Origin: Sphaerisporangium fuscum
Lineage (GTDB): Bacteria; Actinomycetota; Actinomycetes; Streptosporangiales; Streptosporangiaceae
NCBI RefSeq assembly: GCF_018531465.1
Contig: NZ_JAHDTF010000009.1
Span: 1-64,000, forward strand
Direction of reading: 5' to 3'
DNA length: 64,000 bases
Shown: in pieces, positions 26,562 through 34,957 of the stretch
Numbering within the stretch: the stretch's first letter is position 1
Layout of the letters: every line of letters begins with the position of its first letter
Notes under the pieces: generated by a model
What the model was told of the DNA's origin: nothing
Databases searched by the model: none
The model's input: only the letters and a program-made list of their open reading frames with translations
Position numbers and translations under genes: made by a program

Positions 26562-26999
26562 ATGATCGCCGAATCGCTCTACCAGGAACTCATCCTGGAA
26601 CACTACAAGCACCCGCAGGGCCGGGGCCTGCGCGAGCCGTACGACGCCGAGGTCCACCATGTGAACCCCACGTGTGGTGACGAGGTCACGATGCGGGTGA
26701 AGGTGGGCGATGGCGGTAAGGTCGAAGACGTCTCCTACGACGGCCAGGGCTGTTCGATCAGCCAGGCCGCCGCGTCGGTGCTCCACGAGCTCGCGACCGG
26801 CCAGACCGTGGCCGACACCCTCGTGGTGGTCGACGAGTTCACCCGGCTGATGCAGGGCCGGGGTCAGGTGGAGCCCGACGAGGACGTCCTGGGAGACGCC
26901 GTCGCGTTCGCCGGCGTGGCCAAGTTCCCGGCCAGGGTCAAGTGCGCCCTGCTGGCCTGGATGGCCTACAAGGACGCGGTGGCGAGGAGCTCGTCGTGA
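26562..26999 (+). CDS. sufU: Zinc-dependent sulfurtransferase SufU
   Basis: A 145-residue IscU-like protein that accepts sulfur from SufS. The three cysteines of the zinc site are in NPTCGDEV, GQGCSISQA and VKCALLAW; the insertion between the last two is typical of SufU rather than IscU. It starts three bases after the sufS stop. Together with sufS it forms the sulfur-mobilising pair of the operon. Confidence 0.95.
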   Translation: MIAESLYQELILEHYKHPQGRGLREPYDAEVHHVNPTCGDEVTMRVKVGDGGKVEDVSYDGQGCSISQAAASVLHELATGQTVADTLVVVDEFTRLMQGRGQVEPDEDVLGDAVAFAGVAKFPARVKCALLAWMAYKDAVARSSS

Positions 27000-27069
27000 C
27001 ACGGCGGGCCGATGCACCCGACGGCCGCGCCCGGCGCGCGGCCATGGAACGACGAGGCGAGGAGACGGC

Positions 27070-27432
27070 GTGAGCAAGCCTGTGGAGACCCCCACCGGGT
27101 ACGACGGTGAGACCACTCTCGACGAGGTGCTCGAGGCGCTGAAGGACGTCGTCGACCCCGAGCTGGGCATCAACGTCGTCGACCTCGGCCTGGTCTACGG
27201 CGTCAACCTCGACCCGGGCGAGCCGGGCGGGGCTCCGGTCGCGACCCTCGACATGACGCTCACCAGCGCGGCCTGCCCTCTGACCGACGTCATCGAGGAG
27301 CAGGCGCACTCCGCCCTCGACGGCATGGTCTCCGATGTCAAGATCAACTGGGTCTGGCTTCCCCCGTGGGGGCCGGACAAGATCACCGATGAGGGGCGTG
27401 ACCAGCTCCGCATGTTGGGCTTCAACGTCTGA
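27070..27432 (+). CDS. sufT: SufT/MIP18-family (DUF59) Fe-S maturation protein
   Basis: A 120-residue protein of the DUF59 family. The core DPELGINVVDLGLVYGV and TSAACPLTDVIEEQ, with the conserved Cys, are intact. Family members help insert clusters into target proteins. The GTG start has a GAGGAG site. It is the last suf gene, 70 bases after sufU. Confidence 0.93.
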   Translation: MSKPVETPTGYDGETTLDEVLEALKDVVDPELGINVVDLGLVYGVNLDPGEPGGAPVATLDMTLTSAACPLTDVIEEQAHSALDGMVSDVKINWVWLPPWGPDKITDEGRDQLRMLGFNV

Positions 27433-27892
27433 TCGCTCATGGTGATCGCCTCCGTCGCGAGGCGCCGTACCACGGCGCCCTCCTCGGAGGCACGGCGCGT
27501 CCCTGGCGCGCCGCCACGCCCCTCTGCCGGGCGTGGCCGTCCTTCGGACCGCCGGCCCTCGGACGCGACGGCGGGGCCTGGTCCCCGCCGCCCGCATCCG
27601 GAGGCCTCCGCCGGGTTCTGCGCGTGACGTTCGTCTCTCCCGGCCGGTCGTTCTCGCAGTTCCGCGCCCGTTTGTCGGCGCGGGGACGACCCCCTTGATC
27701 GCGGCCGCATCACGATCGGGTAGACTTCACTTGTCGCCCCTGATCATGAGCTCTGCTCATCACTTGCGGCCAGCATTTCGCGGCGTCCCCCTGGATCCCG
27801 CGTGTTCCCCGCACGGATGCCCGTGCGCCCCCGGCTCGTCCTTTCGCAGAAGTGACGTGCCATGTCTCTTCGACCGAAAGGCACGACCAATC
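27433..27892 (+). other. Long gene-free leader of the DEAD-box helicase
   Basis: These 460 bases hold no convincing gene, although the helicase frame stays open through most of them. A TAGACT hexamer at 27721-27726 is a possible -10 element, which would give a leader of about 160 nt. Within it, CGCACGG-ATGC-CCGTGCG (27810-27827) forms a perfect 7-bp hairpin. Long structured leaders are common for cold-induced RNA helicases, so this may be a post-transcriptional control region. Confidence 0.45.
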
Positions 27893-29494
27893 GTGACCAG
27901 CACCAACGCCGCCATGCCCGCCGACGCCCGGATCGGCGACGGGCACGACGAGGACGCGCCCGCCGCGCGGACCGGGCAGGCGGTGTCCGAGACCCCCGCC
28001 GGGCCGCCGGAGTTCTCCCTCCTCGGCCTGCCCAAGCCCCTGATCGCCGCACTCGCGCGGCAGGGCATCGACAGCCCGTTCCCCATCCAGCGGGCCACCA
28101 TCCCCGACATCCTCTCGGGCCGCCACGTCCTCGGCCGCGGCCAGACCGGCTCCGGCAAGACCCTGGCGTTCGGCCTGCCCACCATGACCCGCGTCGCCGG
28201 CACCAAGGCCGCCCCGCGCCGTCCCCTCGCGGTGATCCTCGTGCCCACCCGCGAGCTCGCCATGCAGGTCACCGACGCCCTGGAGCCCCTCGGGCGCGGC
28301 CTGTCGCTGCGCATGAAGACCGTCGTCGGCGGCATGTCGATGGGAAAGCAGATCGAGGCGCTGCGGCGCGGCGTCGAGATCGTCGTCGCCACCCCGGGCC
28401 GGCTCACCGACCTCATCCAGCAGGGCGAGTGCTCGCTGGACGACGTCCGGGTGACCGTCATCGACGAGGCCGACCACATGTGCGACCTCGGCTTCTTCCC
28501 GGTGGTCAGCGCGATCCTCTCGCGGACGCCGGCCGACAGCCAGCGGCTGCTGTTCTCCGCCACCCTCGACGGCGACGTCGACAAGCTCGTCCGGCGTTTC
28601 CTCAACGACCCGGTCACCCACTCGCTGGCCCCGGCCACCTCCCCGGTGGACACCATGGAGCACCACATGCTCCAGGTCACGCGGGACGACAAGTTCCCCG
28701 TCACCGCCGAGATCGCCAACCGCGAGGGCCGCACGATCATCTTCGTGCGCACCCAGCACGGCGTCGACCGCCTGGTCAAGCAGCTCGCCCGGGTCGGCGT
28801 CCGCGCCGGCGGCCTGCACGGCGGCAAGCGGCAGAACCAGCGCACCCGCATCCTCGCCGAGTTCCGCGAGGGCACGATCGGCGTGCTGGTCTGCACCGAC
28901 GTGGCCGCGCGCGGCATCCACGTCGACGACGTCAGCCTCGTGCTGCACGTCGACCCGCCCACCGACCACAAGAGCTACCTGCACCGGGGCGGCCGTACGG
29001 CCCGCGCGGGCGAGCGCGGCACCGTGATGACGCTGGTGCTGCCGAACGAGCGCCGCTCCGCCGAGTCGATGACCCGCCGCGCCGGGGTCGAGCCGCACCG
29101 CCTGAAGGCGACGCCGGGTCACCCGCGCCTGGCCGAGGTCGCCGGCGCGCAGCAGCCGAGCGGCATCGAGATCCCCGTCTGGGAGCCGCCGGCCCCGGCC
29201 GCCAAGCGTCCGCGCCGCGAGGGGGGCCACGGTGGCGACCGCCGCCCGCGCCGCTTCCACGACCGCTCCCGCGAGGGCGGCGACCGCCGTGAGGGCGGCT
29301 TCGGCGACCGCCCGTCGGACGGTTACCGTTCGGGCGGTTCCCGCGGTGAGCGTCCGTCCGAGGGCTACCGTTCGGGCGGCTCGCGCGGCGGCGACTTCCG
29401 CGGCGAGGGCCGCGGCGATCGGCGCCCCGAGGGTCGCGGCTCGGGCTTCCGCGGCGGCCGCCAGGGTTCCACCGACCGCGGCCGCACCCGCTGA
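27893..29494 (+). CDS. DEAD-box ATP-dependent RNA helicase with RG-rich tail
   Basis: A 533-residue RNA helicase. Motifs in order: Q-motif FPIQRATIP, motif I GRGQTGSGKT, Ia PTRELAMQ, Ib TPGRL, II IDEADHM, III FSAT, IV IIFVRTQHGVDRL, V TDVAARGIHV and VI HRGGRTARAGERG (usually HRIGRTGRAG). After residue about 430 comes a basic, disordered tail rich in Arg, Gly and Ser with a duplicated unit (PSDGYRSGGSRGER, then PSEGYRSGGSRGGD). Such tails bind RNA without sequence preference. The start is taken as GTG 27893 with GAAAGG upstream; the open frame further upstream looks non-coding. Confidence 0.92.
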   Translation: MTSTNAAMPADARIGDGHDEDAPAARTGQAVSETPAGPPEFSLLGLPKPLIAALARQGIDSPFPIQRATIPDILSGRHVLGRGQTGSGKTLAFGLPTMTRVAGTKAAPRRPLAVILVPTRELAMQVTDALEPLGRGLSLRMKTVVGGMSMGKQIEALRRGVEIVVATPGRLTDLIQQGECSLDDVRVTVIDEADHMCDLGFFPVVSAILSRTPADSQRLLFSATLDGDVDKLVRRFLNDPVTHSLAPATSPVDTMEHHMLQVTRDDKFPVTAEIANREGRTIIFVRTQHGVDRLVKQLARVGVRAGGLHGGKRQNQRTRILAEFREGTIGVLVCTDVAARGIHVDDVSLVLHVDPPTDHKSYLHRGGRTARAGERGTVMTLVLPNERRSAESMTRRAGVEPHRLKATPGHPRLAEVAGAQQPSGIEIPVWEPPAPAAKRPRREGGHGGDRRPRRFHDRSREGGDRREGGFGDRPSDGYRSGGSRGERPSEGYRSGGSRGGDFRGEGRGDRRPEGRGSGFRGGRQGSTDRGRTR

Positions 29495-29513
29495 CCTTCC
29501 TCGAAGTGAAAGG

Positions 29514-29553
29514 CCGCTCCTCCGCCGAGTGATCTACCTCGGTGGGGGAGCGG
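29514..29553. terminator. Hairpin between convergent helicase and LacI genes
   Basis: CCGCTCCTCCGCCGAG and CTCGGTGGGGGAGCGG form a stem with one small interruption around an 8-base loop. The structure overlaps the last codons of the LacI-type gene. It likely ends the helicase transcript. Confidence 0.6.
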
Positions 29554-30550
29554 TGCTGCCACGGGGGGTGAGGCGGGCCGGGGGGGTCTCCAGGCCCGTC
29601 ACCTGGTCGCCGGCGATCAGCGAGAGCAGCCGCCCGGCGGCGTGGGCGCCGTAGGCGGGGATGTCGCGGGTCAGGGCGGTCAGCGGCGGGCGTACGACCT
29701 GTGCCAGCGGCGAGTCGTCCCAGGCGACGACCGACAGGTCGGCCGGGACGTTGAGCTGCATCTCCTGCGCGACCGACAGCCCGGCCACCGCCATGATGTC
29801 GTTGTCGTACACCACGGCCGTCGGCCGGGCGGGGGAGCTGAGCAGCCGCCTGGTCGCTCGCGCGCCCTCCTCGCCGGTGTAGTCGGTGTGCACCGTCACG
29901 GCCTCGCCGAGGCCGAGCTCGGCGCAGACGGCGGCGAAGGCCCGGTCGCGCTGCATGGTGTGCAGGAGCCTGGGCAGCCCGGCGACCCGGGCGATGCGCC
30001 GGTGGCCCAGCGCGGCGAGGTAGGTGACGGTCTCGCGCACGGCGGCCTCCTCGTCGGACCACACCGGGAGCAGCGAGCCGGCCTGCGAGGGATGCCCGAC
30101 CACCACGACCGGCATGCCGAGCGACTCCATCACGGGCACGCGGGGGTCGGCCAGGTGCAGGTCGACCAGGATCGCGCCGTCGACGCGCCCCTCACCCCAC
30201 CAGCGGCGCCACAGCGCGATCTCCTCGTCATGGTCGGCGACGACCTGGAGCATCAGGGCGTACGACCGGGCCGACAGCTCGCCCTCGATGCCGCTGATCA
30301 GCTCCATGAAGAACGGCTCGACGCCGAGGAAGCGGGCGGGGCGGCACAGGGCGAGCCCGACCGTGTCGGCCCGGGCGCCGTTGAGGGCGCGGGCGGCGCT
30401 GTTGGGGCGCCAGCCGATCTCCTCGGCGATGGCCATGATGCGCGCCCGGGTGGACGCCGACACCCCCGGCTGGCCGTTCAGGGCGTAGGAGACCGCGCCC
30501 TTGGAGACGCCCGCCCGCCGCGCGATGTCGGCGATCGTCGGTCGTTTCAC
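29534..30550 (-). CDS. LacI family transcriptional regulator
   Basis: A 338-residue repressor. The helix-turn-helix and hinge are TIADIARRAGVSKGAVSYAL and RPNSAARALNGARA, followed by a periplasmic-binding-protein-like sugar sensor with DGAILVDLHLAD and VVAWDDSPLAQVVRPPLT. It is divergent from the beta-mannosidase gene, and three related CTGAACCG-type sites surround this locus (30565, 30717, 33191). It therefore most likely represses the mannosidase and importer genes and its own gene, with a mannose or mannobiose-like inducer. Confidence 0.92.
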   Translation of the reverse strand: MKRPTIADIARRAGVSKGAVSYALNGQPGVSASTRARIMAIAEEIGWRPNSAARALNGARADTVGLALCRPARFLGVEPFFMELISGIEGELSARSYALMLQVVADHDEEIALWRRWWGEGRVDGAILVDLHLADPRVPVMESLGMPVVVVGHPSQAGSLLPVWSDEEAAVRETVTYLAALGHRRIARVAGLPRLLHTMQRDRAFAAVCAELGLGEAVTVHTDYTGEEGARATRRLLSSPARPTAVVYDNDIMAVAGLSVAQEMQLNVPADLSVVAWDDSPLAQVVRPPLTALTRDIPAYGAHAAGRLLSLIAGDQVTGLETPPARLTPRGSTAPPPR

Positions 30551-30564
30551 TCCTTGCCCCTTCG

Positions 30565-30578
30565 CTGAACCGGTCCAG
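30565..30578. promoter_or_regulatory. LacI-type operator candidate 1 (regulator promoter)
   Basis: CTGAACCGGTCCAG is a near-perfect palindrome with a central CG, 15 bp before the LacI gene start. It shares the CTGAACCG half-site with the two sites at 30717 and 33191. It would allow autoregulation. Confidence 0.6.
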
Positions 30579-30679
30579 ACCGATCTCGTGCGTACATTAC
30601 TACGCCTGCTGGGCTGCGCGAACGCCTTCCTCCCGCCGGCCGCCGGAACGCCGGGCCGGAGCGGCCTCCCGCTCGACCG

Positions 30680-30709
30680 TTGACACTCCCGTCACATGCG
30701 TCGTACTTT
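30680..30709 (+). promoter_or_regulatory. Sigma70-like promoter of the beta-mannosidase gene
   Basis: TTGACA at 30680-30685 and TACTTT at 30704-30709 are separated by 18 bases. The operator-like site at 30717-30730 lies just downstream of the -10, a natural blocking position for a repressor. Confidence 0.6.
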
Positions 30710-30716
30710 CACGTTA

Positions 30717-30730
30717 CTTATCCGGTTCAG
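30717..30730. promoter_or_regulatory. LacI-type operator candidate 2 (mannosidase promoter)
   Basis: Read on the minus strand the site is CTGAACCGGATAAG. It has the same CTGAACCG-nn-TAAG layout as the site at 33191-33204. It overlaps the expected transcription start of the mannosidase gene. Confidence 0.6.
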
Positions 30731-30781
30731 CAGCATCACCCGCGACCCGGCCTCCCGTCGCCGGCGTCGAAGGAGGGACAC

Positions 30782-33187
30782 GTGAGCATGCACCGCCCGC
30801 TGCACGACGGCTGGACCCTCACCGCCGCATCGGACGAGGTGGACATCGCCGGCGTCCCCGCGACCGTCCCCGGCTGCGTGCACACCGACCTGCTCGCGGC
30901 CCGGCTCATCGACGATCCCTATCTCGACGGCAACGAGAACCGGCTCACCTGGATCGGCCGCACCCCCTGGACGTACGCCACCTGCTTCACCTGGCGGCCG
31001 GGCGAGGAGGACCGGGCCGACCTGGTGTGCGAGGGCCTGGACACCGTCGCCACCGTCGTGCTCAACGGCACCGAGCTCGCGACCACGGCCAACATGCACC
31101 GCTCCTACCGCTTCCCGGTGCGCGAGCTACTGCGCGAGGGGGACAACAGCCTGGAGGTGCGGTTCGCCTCGCCGTACGCCTACGCCGAGGAGCGGCGCGC
31201 CGCGCTCGGCGACCGGCCCGCGGCCTACGCCGAGCCCTACCAGTTCATCCGCAAGATGGCCTGCAACTTCGGCTGGGACTGGGGTCCCACGCTGGTCACC
31301 TCCGGCATCTGGCGGCCCGTCGGCCTGCACTCCTGGCGCGGGGCGCGCCTGGCCGCCGTACGTCCCCTGGTGACCCTGGAGGGACGCGACGGCCGGGTCG
31401 AGGTGCACGTCACCGTGGAACGGGCCCGCGAGGAGCCGCTGACCGTGACCGCCTCGGTGGCCGGGGTGAGCGCCGAGGCGCGCCTGGCGCCGGGGGAGAG
31501 CCAGGCCGTGATCACTCTCGCGGTGCCGGAGCCGAGGGTGTGGTGGCCGCGCGGGTACGGCGGGCAGCCGCTGTACCGGCTCACCGTGCGCCTGGCCGGG
31601 GACACCGCGGCCGACACCTGGACCCGATCGGTGGGATTCCGCTCGGTGCGGCTCGACCGGGACGGCGGCGCGTTCACGTTCGTCGTCAACGACGTGCCGG
31701 TCTTCGCCCGGGGCGTCAACTGGATCCCCGACGACTGCTTCCCCTCACGTCTGACCGCGCAGCGCCTGGCCGGGCGGATCGACCAGGCCTGCGCGGCGGG
31801 GGTGAACCTCGTGCGCGTGTGGGGCGGCGGCCTGTACGAGAGCGGCGCCTTCTACGACCTGTGCGACCGGCGCGGCCTGCTGGTCTGGCAGGACTTCCCG
31901 TTCGCCTGCGCCGCCTACCCGGAGGAGGAGCCCTTCGCCTCCGAGGTCGAGGCGGAGGCCCGGGAGAACGTCGTCCGGCTGGCGCCGCACCCGAGCCTGG
32001 TGCTGTGGAACGGCGGCAACGAGACCATCGAGGGATTCTCCGACTGGGGCTGGAAGGAGAGGCTGGGCGGCCGTACCTGGGGGGCCGGCTTCTACTTCGA
32101 CCTGCTGCCGAGGGTGGTCGCCGAGCTCGACCCGACCCGGCCGTACTGGGCGGGCAGCCCCTACTCCGGCGCGCCGGACCTGCCCCCGAACGACCCCTCC
32201 CGCGGCACCGTCCACATCTGGGACGTCTGGAACCGTGAGGACTACCTCCGCTACGGCGCCTACCGCCCGAGGTTCGCCGCCGAGTTCGGCTTCCAGGGCC
32301 CGCCGGCGCACGCCACACTGCGCCGCGCGCTGGGCGAGGACGCGCCGGAGCCGGGCTCGCCCGGCCTGGCGGCTCACCAGAAGGCCGACGAGGGCGACGC
32401 CAAGCTGCTGCGGGGCCTCGGCCGCCACCTGCCCGCCCCCGAGGGCTTCGACGACTGGCACTACCTGACCCAGCTGAACCAGGCGCGGGCCGTGGCCTTC
32501 GGCGTCGAACGGTTCCGCGCGCTCGCCCCGTACTGCATGGGCACCGTCGTCTGGCAGCTCAACGACTGCTGGCCGGTGATCTCCTGGTCCGCCGTGGACG
32601 GCGACGGCCGCCGCAAGCCCCTGTGGTACGCGCTGCGCCGCGCCTACGCCGACCGGCTGCTGACCTTCCAGGACGACGCGCTGGTGGTGGTCAACGACAG
32701 CGCCGCGGAGTGGGCGGGAGAGCTCATGGTGACGCGGCTCTCCCTGCAGGGTGACCCGCTGGCCAAGGAGTCCTTCCCCGTCGCGGTCCCGCCGCGCACG
32801 GTCGTCCCCGTGCCGCTCCCGGAGACTCTGCTCACCCCCGCCGACCCGGCCCGGGAGCTGCTCGCCGCCCGCCTCGGCGCCCGGGAGGCGCTGCGGTTCT
32901 TCGCCGAGGACCCGGAGGTGGACTTCCCCGCGGCGGAGTTCGACGTCAGGGCCGAACGCGCGCCGGGCGGCGCCCGCGTCACCGTCACCGCGCGGACGCT
33001 GGTGCGCGAGCTGGCGATCTTCGCCGACCGGTTCCACCCGGACGCCGAGGTGGACGACATGCTGCTCACCCTGCTGCCCGGCTCGGCCGCGACGTTCGAG
33101 GTGCGCGTCCCCGGCGACCCGGACCTCGCCCCGCTGACCGCCCCTCCGGTGCTGCGCTGCCTGAACGAACGCCAGCGGGCGTCCTGA
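30782..33187 (+). CDS. Beta-mannosidase, glycoside hydrolase family 2
   Basis: An 801-residue GH2 enzyme of the usual mannosidase length and without signal peptide, so cytosolic. The N-terminal sugar-binding domain has PATVPGCVHTDLLAARLI and NFGWDWGPTL. The catalytic barrel has GVNWIPDDCFPSR, WGGGLYESGAFYDLCDRRGL, the acid/base Glu in LWNGGNETIEGF and the probable nucleophile Glu in FAAEFGFQGPP. GTG 30782 follows GGAGGG and is preferred; ATG 30788 is possible. It would hydrolyse mannooligosaccharides brought in by the importer downstream, under control of the divergent LacI protein. Confidence 0.94.
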   Translation: MSMHRPLHDGWTLTAASDEVDIAGVPATVPGCVHTDLLAARLIDDPYLDGNENRLTWIGRTPWTYATCFTWRPGEEDRADLVCEGLDTVATVVLNGTELATTANMHRSYRFPVRELLREGDNSLEVRFASPYAYAEERRAALGDRPAAYAEPYQFIRKMACNFGWDWGPTLVTSGIWRPVGLHSWRGARLAAVRPLVTLEGRDGRVEVHVTVERAREEPLTVTASVAGVSAEARLAPGESQAVITLAVPEPRVWWPRGYGGQPLYRLTVRLAGDTAADTWTRSVGFRSVRLDRDGGAFTFVVNDVPVFARGVNWIPDDCFPSRLTAQRLAGRIDQACAAGVNLVRVWGGGLYESGAFYDLCDRRGLLVWQDFPFACAAYPEEEPFASEVEAEARENVVRLAPHPSLVLWNGGNETIEGFSDWGWKERLGGRTWGAGFYFDLLPRVVAELDPTRPYWAGSPYSGAPDLPPNDPSRGTVHIWDVWNREDYLRYGAYRPRFAAEFGFQGPPAHATLRRALGEDAPEPGSPGLAAHQKADEGDAKLLRGLGRHLPAPEGFDDWHYLTQLNQARAVAFGVERFRALAPYCMGTVVWQLNDCWPVISWSAVDGDGRRKPLWYALRRAYADRLLTFQDDALVVVNDSAAEWAGELMVTRLSLQGDPLAKESFPVAVPPRTVVPVPLPETLLTPADPARELLAARLGAREALRFFAEDPEVDFPAAEFDVRAERAPGGARVTVTARTLVRELAIFADRFHPDAEVDDMLLTLLPGSAATFEVRVPGDPDLAPLTAPPVLRCLNERQRAS

Positions 33188-33190
33188 CCG

Positions 33191-33204
33191 CTGAACCGCT
33201 TAAG
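33191..33204. promoter_or_regulatory. LacI-type operator candidate 3 (importer genes)
   Basis: CTGAACCGCTTAAG lies between the mannosidase stop and the substrate-binding protein start. It matches site 2 (CTGAACCG-nn-TAAG). It suggests a second regulated promoter for the importer. Confidence 0.6.
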
Positions 33205-33244
33205 AAAACAGGTTTCCGGCGACTCCTACCCCCCGGGAGAAGAA

Positions 33245-34954
33245 ATGAGACCACTCACCGGCAGGCGCCTTCCCGGCGCGCTCGCGGCGGCGGCCCTCGC
33301 GCTGAGCCTCACCGCCGCGTGCAGCGCCGGCGGCGGCCCGCCCGTCGCGGCGGGCGGCGGCGCGAGCGCGAAGTCCTCCGCCCCCGCCTCGGCCCGCATC
33401 CTCAACGTCCACACCGGCGGCAGCGGCCAGTTCACCCCGAACTACAACCCCTTCACCCCGGCCCCCCTGCCCGGCGTGCAGGGCATGATCTACGAGCCGC
33501 TGATGTTCTTCAACCAGGCCAGGTCCGGGGACGTCCAGCCGCAGCTGGCCACCGCCTACCGGTTCGCCGACGGCGGCCGCACCCTGACCTTCACCCTGCG
33601 CGAGGGCGTGAAGTGGAGCGACGGCGAGCCCTTCACCGCCGACGACGTCGCCTACAGCTTCACCCTCGCCAAGGACAACCCCAAGCTCAACAGCGGCATC
33701 AACTCCGGCGGCAACGTGCTCGCCTCCGTCACCGCCGCCGACCCCACCCACGTGACCCTGAAGTTCACGCGGCCGGCCTACACGCGGCTGTGGAACATCG
33801 CCGGACAGTCGTGGATCGTGCCCCGGCACGTCTGGGAGAAGATCAAGGACCCCGCCGGCGACACCAACGACCATCCCGTCGGGACCGGGCCGTTCGTGCT
33901 CGGCACCTTCGCCCCGCAGAGCTACGTGTTCAAGAGGAACCCCCTCTACTGGGAGCCCGGCAAGCCGAAGATCGCCGGCCTGCGCTTCTGGTCGTTCAAC
34001 GGCGGCGACGCCGCCACCACGGCGCTGGCCGCCGGGCAGCTCGACTGGACCGGCCTGTTCATGCCCGACCCCGACAAGCAGTACGTCGCCAAGGACCCCG
34101 CCCACAACAAGTACAAGAACGAATCGTTCCTGTACGTCACCAACCTGGTCCCGAACCTCACCAAGGCGCCCCTGGACGACCTCGCCGTCCGGCAGGCGAT
34201 CAACGTGGCCCTGGACCGCAAGAAGATCATCGAGCTGGCCTTCGCCGGCCTCGGCACGATGCCGAGCCCGCTCGAACTCGTCCTGCCCCAGTACCAGGAC
34301 TACGTCTCCCCGAAGTACGCCGGCGCCCAGGTGGAGTACGACCCGGGCAAGGCGCGCGGCATCCTCGAACAGGCCGGATACCGGCGCGGATCCGACGGCG
34401 TCTACGCCAAGGACGGCAAGCGGCTGTCGATCACCTGCACCGTCGTGAGCGGCTGGACCGACTACATCAGCGCCATGCAGGTCATCAAGCAGGAGCTCAA
34501 GGACGTCGGCATCGAGTTCGCCGCCAAGGAGGTCTCCTTCAACGCCTTCACCGCCGCCCAGACCAGCGGCGACTTCCAGATGCAGATCTGGAACGGCTAC
34601 GGCGGCCCCAGCCCGTACTACATGTACAACAACATCCTCAACAGCGAGAACGTGCCTCCCCTGGCCCAGAACCAGGCGCGCTGGAAGAACGCCGAGGTCG
34701 ACGCCGCGCTGGAGGCCATCGCCCAGACCCCGCCCGAGGACACCGACGCCATCAAGCAGCAGATCCACCGGATCCAGGACCAGGTGATGGCGCAGGTCCC
34801 CTACATCCCGATCCAGCAGTCGAGCGCGCTGGCGGAGTTCCGCACCGTCAACGCCACCGGATGGCCGAGCGAGGAGAACCCCTACGCCCTCGCGCTGCCG
34901 TTCTACACCCCCGACGGCGCCATCGTCGCCAAGAACCTCGTCCCGACCGGCTGA
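33245..34954 (+). CDS. ABC transporter substrate-binding lipoprotein, family 5 (Opp/Dpp type)
   Basis: A 569-residue SBP_bac_5 protein. The signal peptide ends in lipobox LTAAC, giving a lipid anchor at Cys about 24, followed by a Gly/Ala/Ser linker. Typical family segments are MIYEPLMFF, LREGVKWSDGEPFTADDVAY, GTGPFVLGTF and DDLAVRQAINVALDRKKII. The N-terminal reading FTPNYNPFTP resembles the oligosaccharide-binding branch. Its place behind a beta-mannosidase supports mannooligosaccharide rather than peptide uptake; this is inference. ATG 33245 follows GGGAGAAGAA. Confidence 0.92.
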   Translation: MRPLTGRRLPGALAAAALALSLTAACSAGGGPPVAAGGGASAKSSAPASARILNVHTGGSGQFTPNYNPFTPAPLPGVQGMIYEPLMFFNQARSGDVQPQLATAYRFADGGRTLTFTLREGVKWSDGEPFTADDVAYSFTLAKDNPKLNSGINSGGNVLASVTAADPTHVTLKFTRPAYTRLWNIAGQSWIVPRHVWEKIKDPAGDTNDHPVGTGPFVLGTFAPQSYVFKRNPLYWEPGKPKIAGLRFWSFNGGDAATTALAAGQLDWTGLFMPDPDKQYVAKDPAHNKYKNESFLYVTNLVPNLTKAPLDDLAVRQAINVALDRKKIIELAFAGLGTMPSPLELVLPQYQDYVSPKYAGAQVEYDPGKARGILEQAGYRRGSDGVYAKDGKRLSITCTVVSGWTDYISAMQVIKQELKDVGIEFAAKEVSFNAFTAAQTSGDFQMQIWNGYGGPSPYYMYNNILNSENVPPLAQNQARWKNAEVDAALEAIAQTPPEDTDAIKQQIHRIQDQVMAQVPYIPIQQSSALAEFRTVNATGWPSEENPYALALPFYTPDGAIVAKNLVPTG

Positions 34955-34957
34955 GCG

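Noticed and set aside
27533..27892. Longer helicase start using the open frame upstream
   Set aside because: The added residues are Arg/Pro-rich and the stretch contains the probable promoter and a hairpin.
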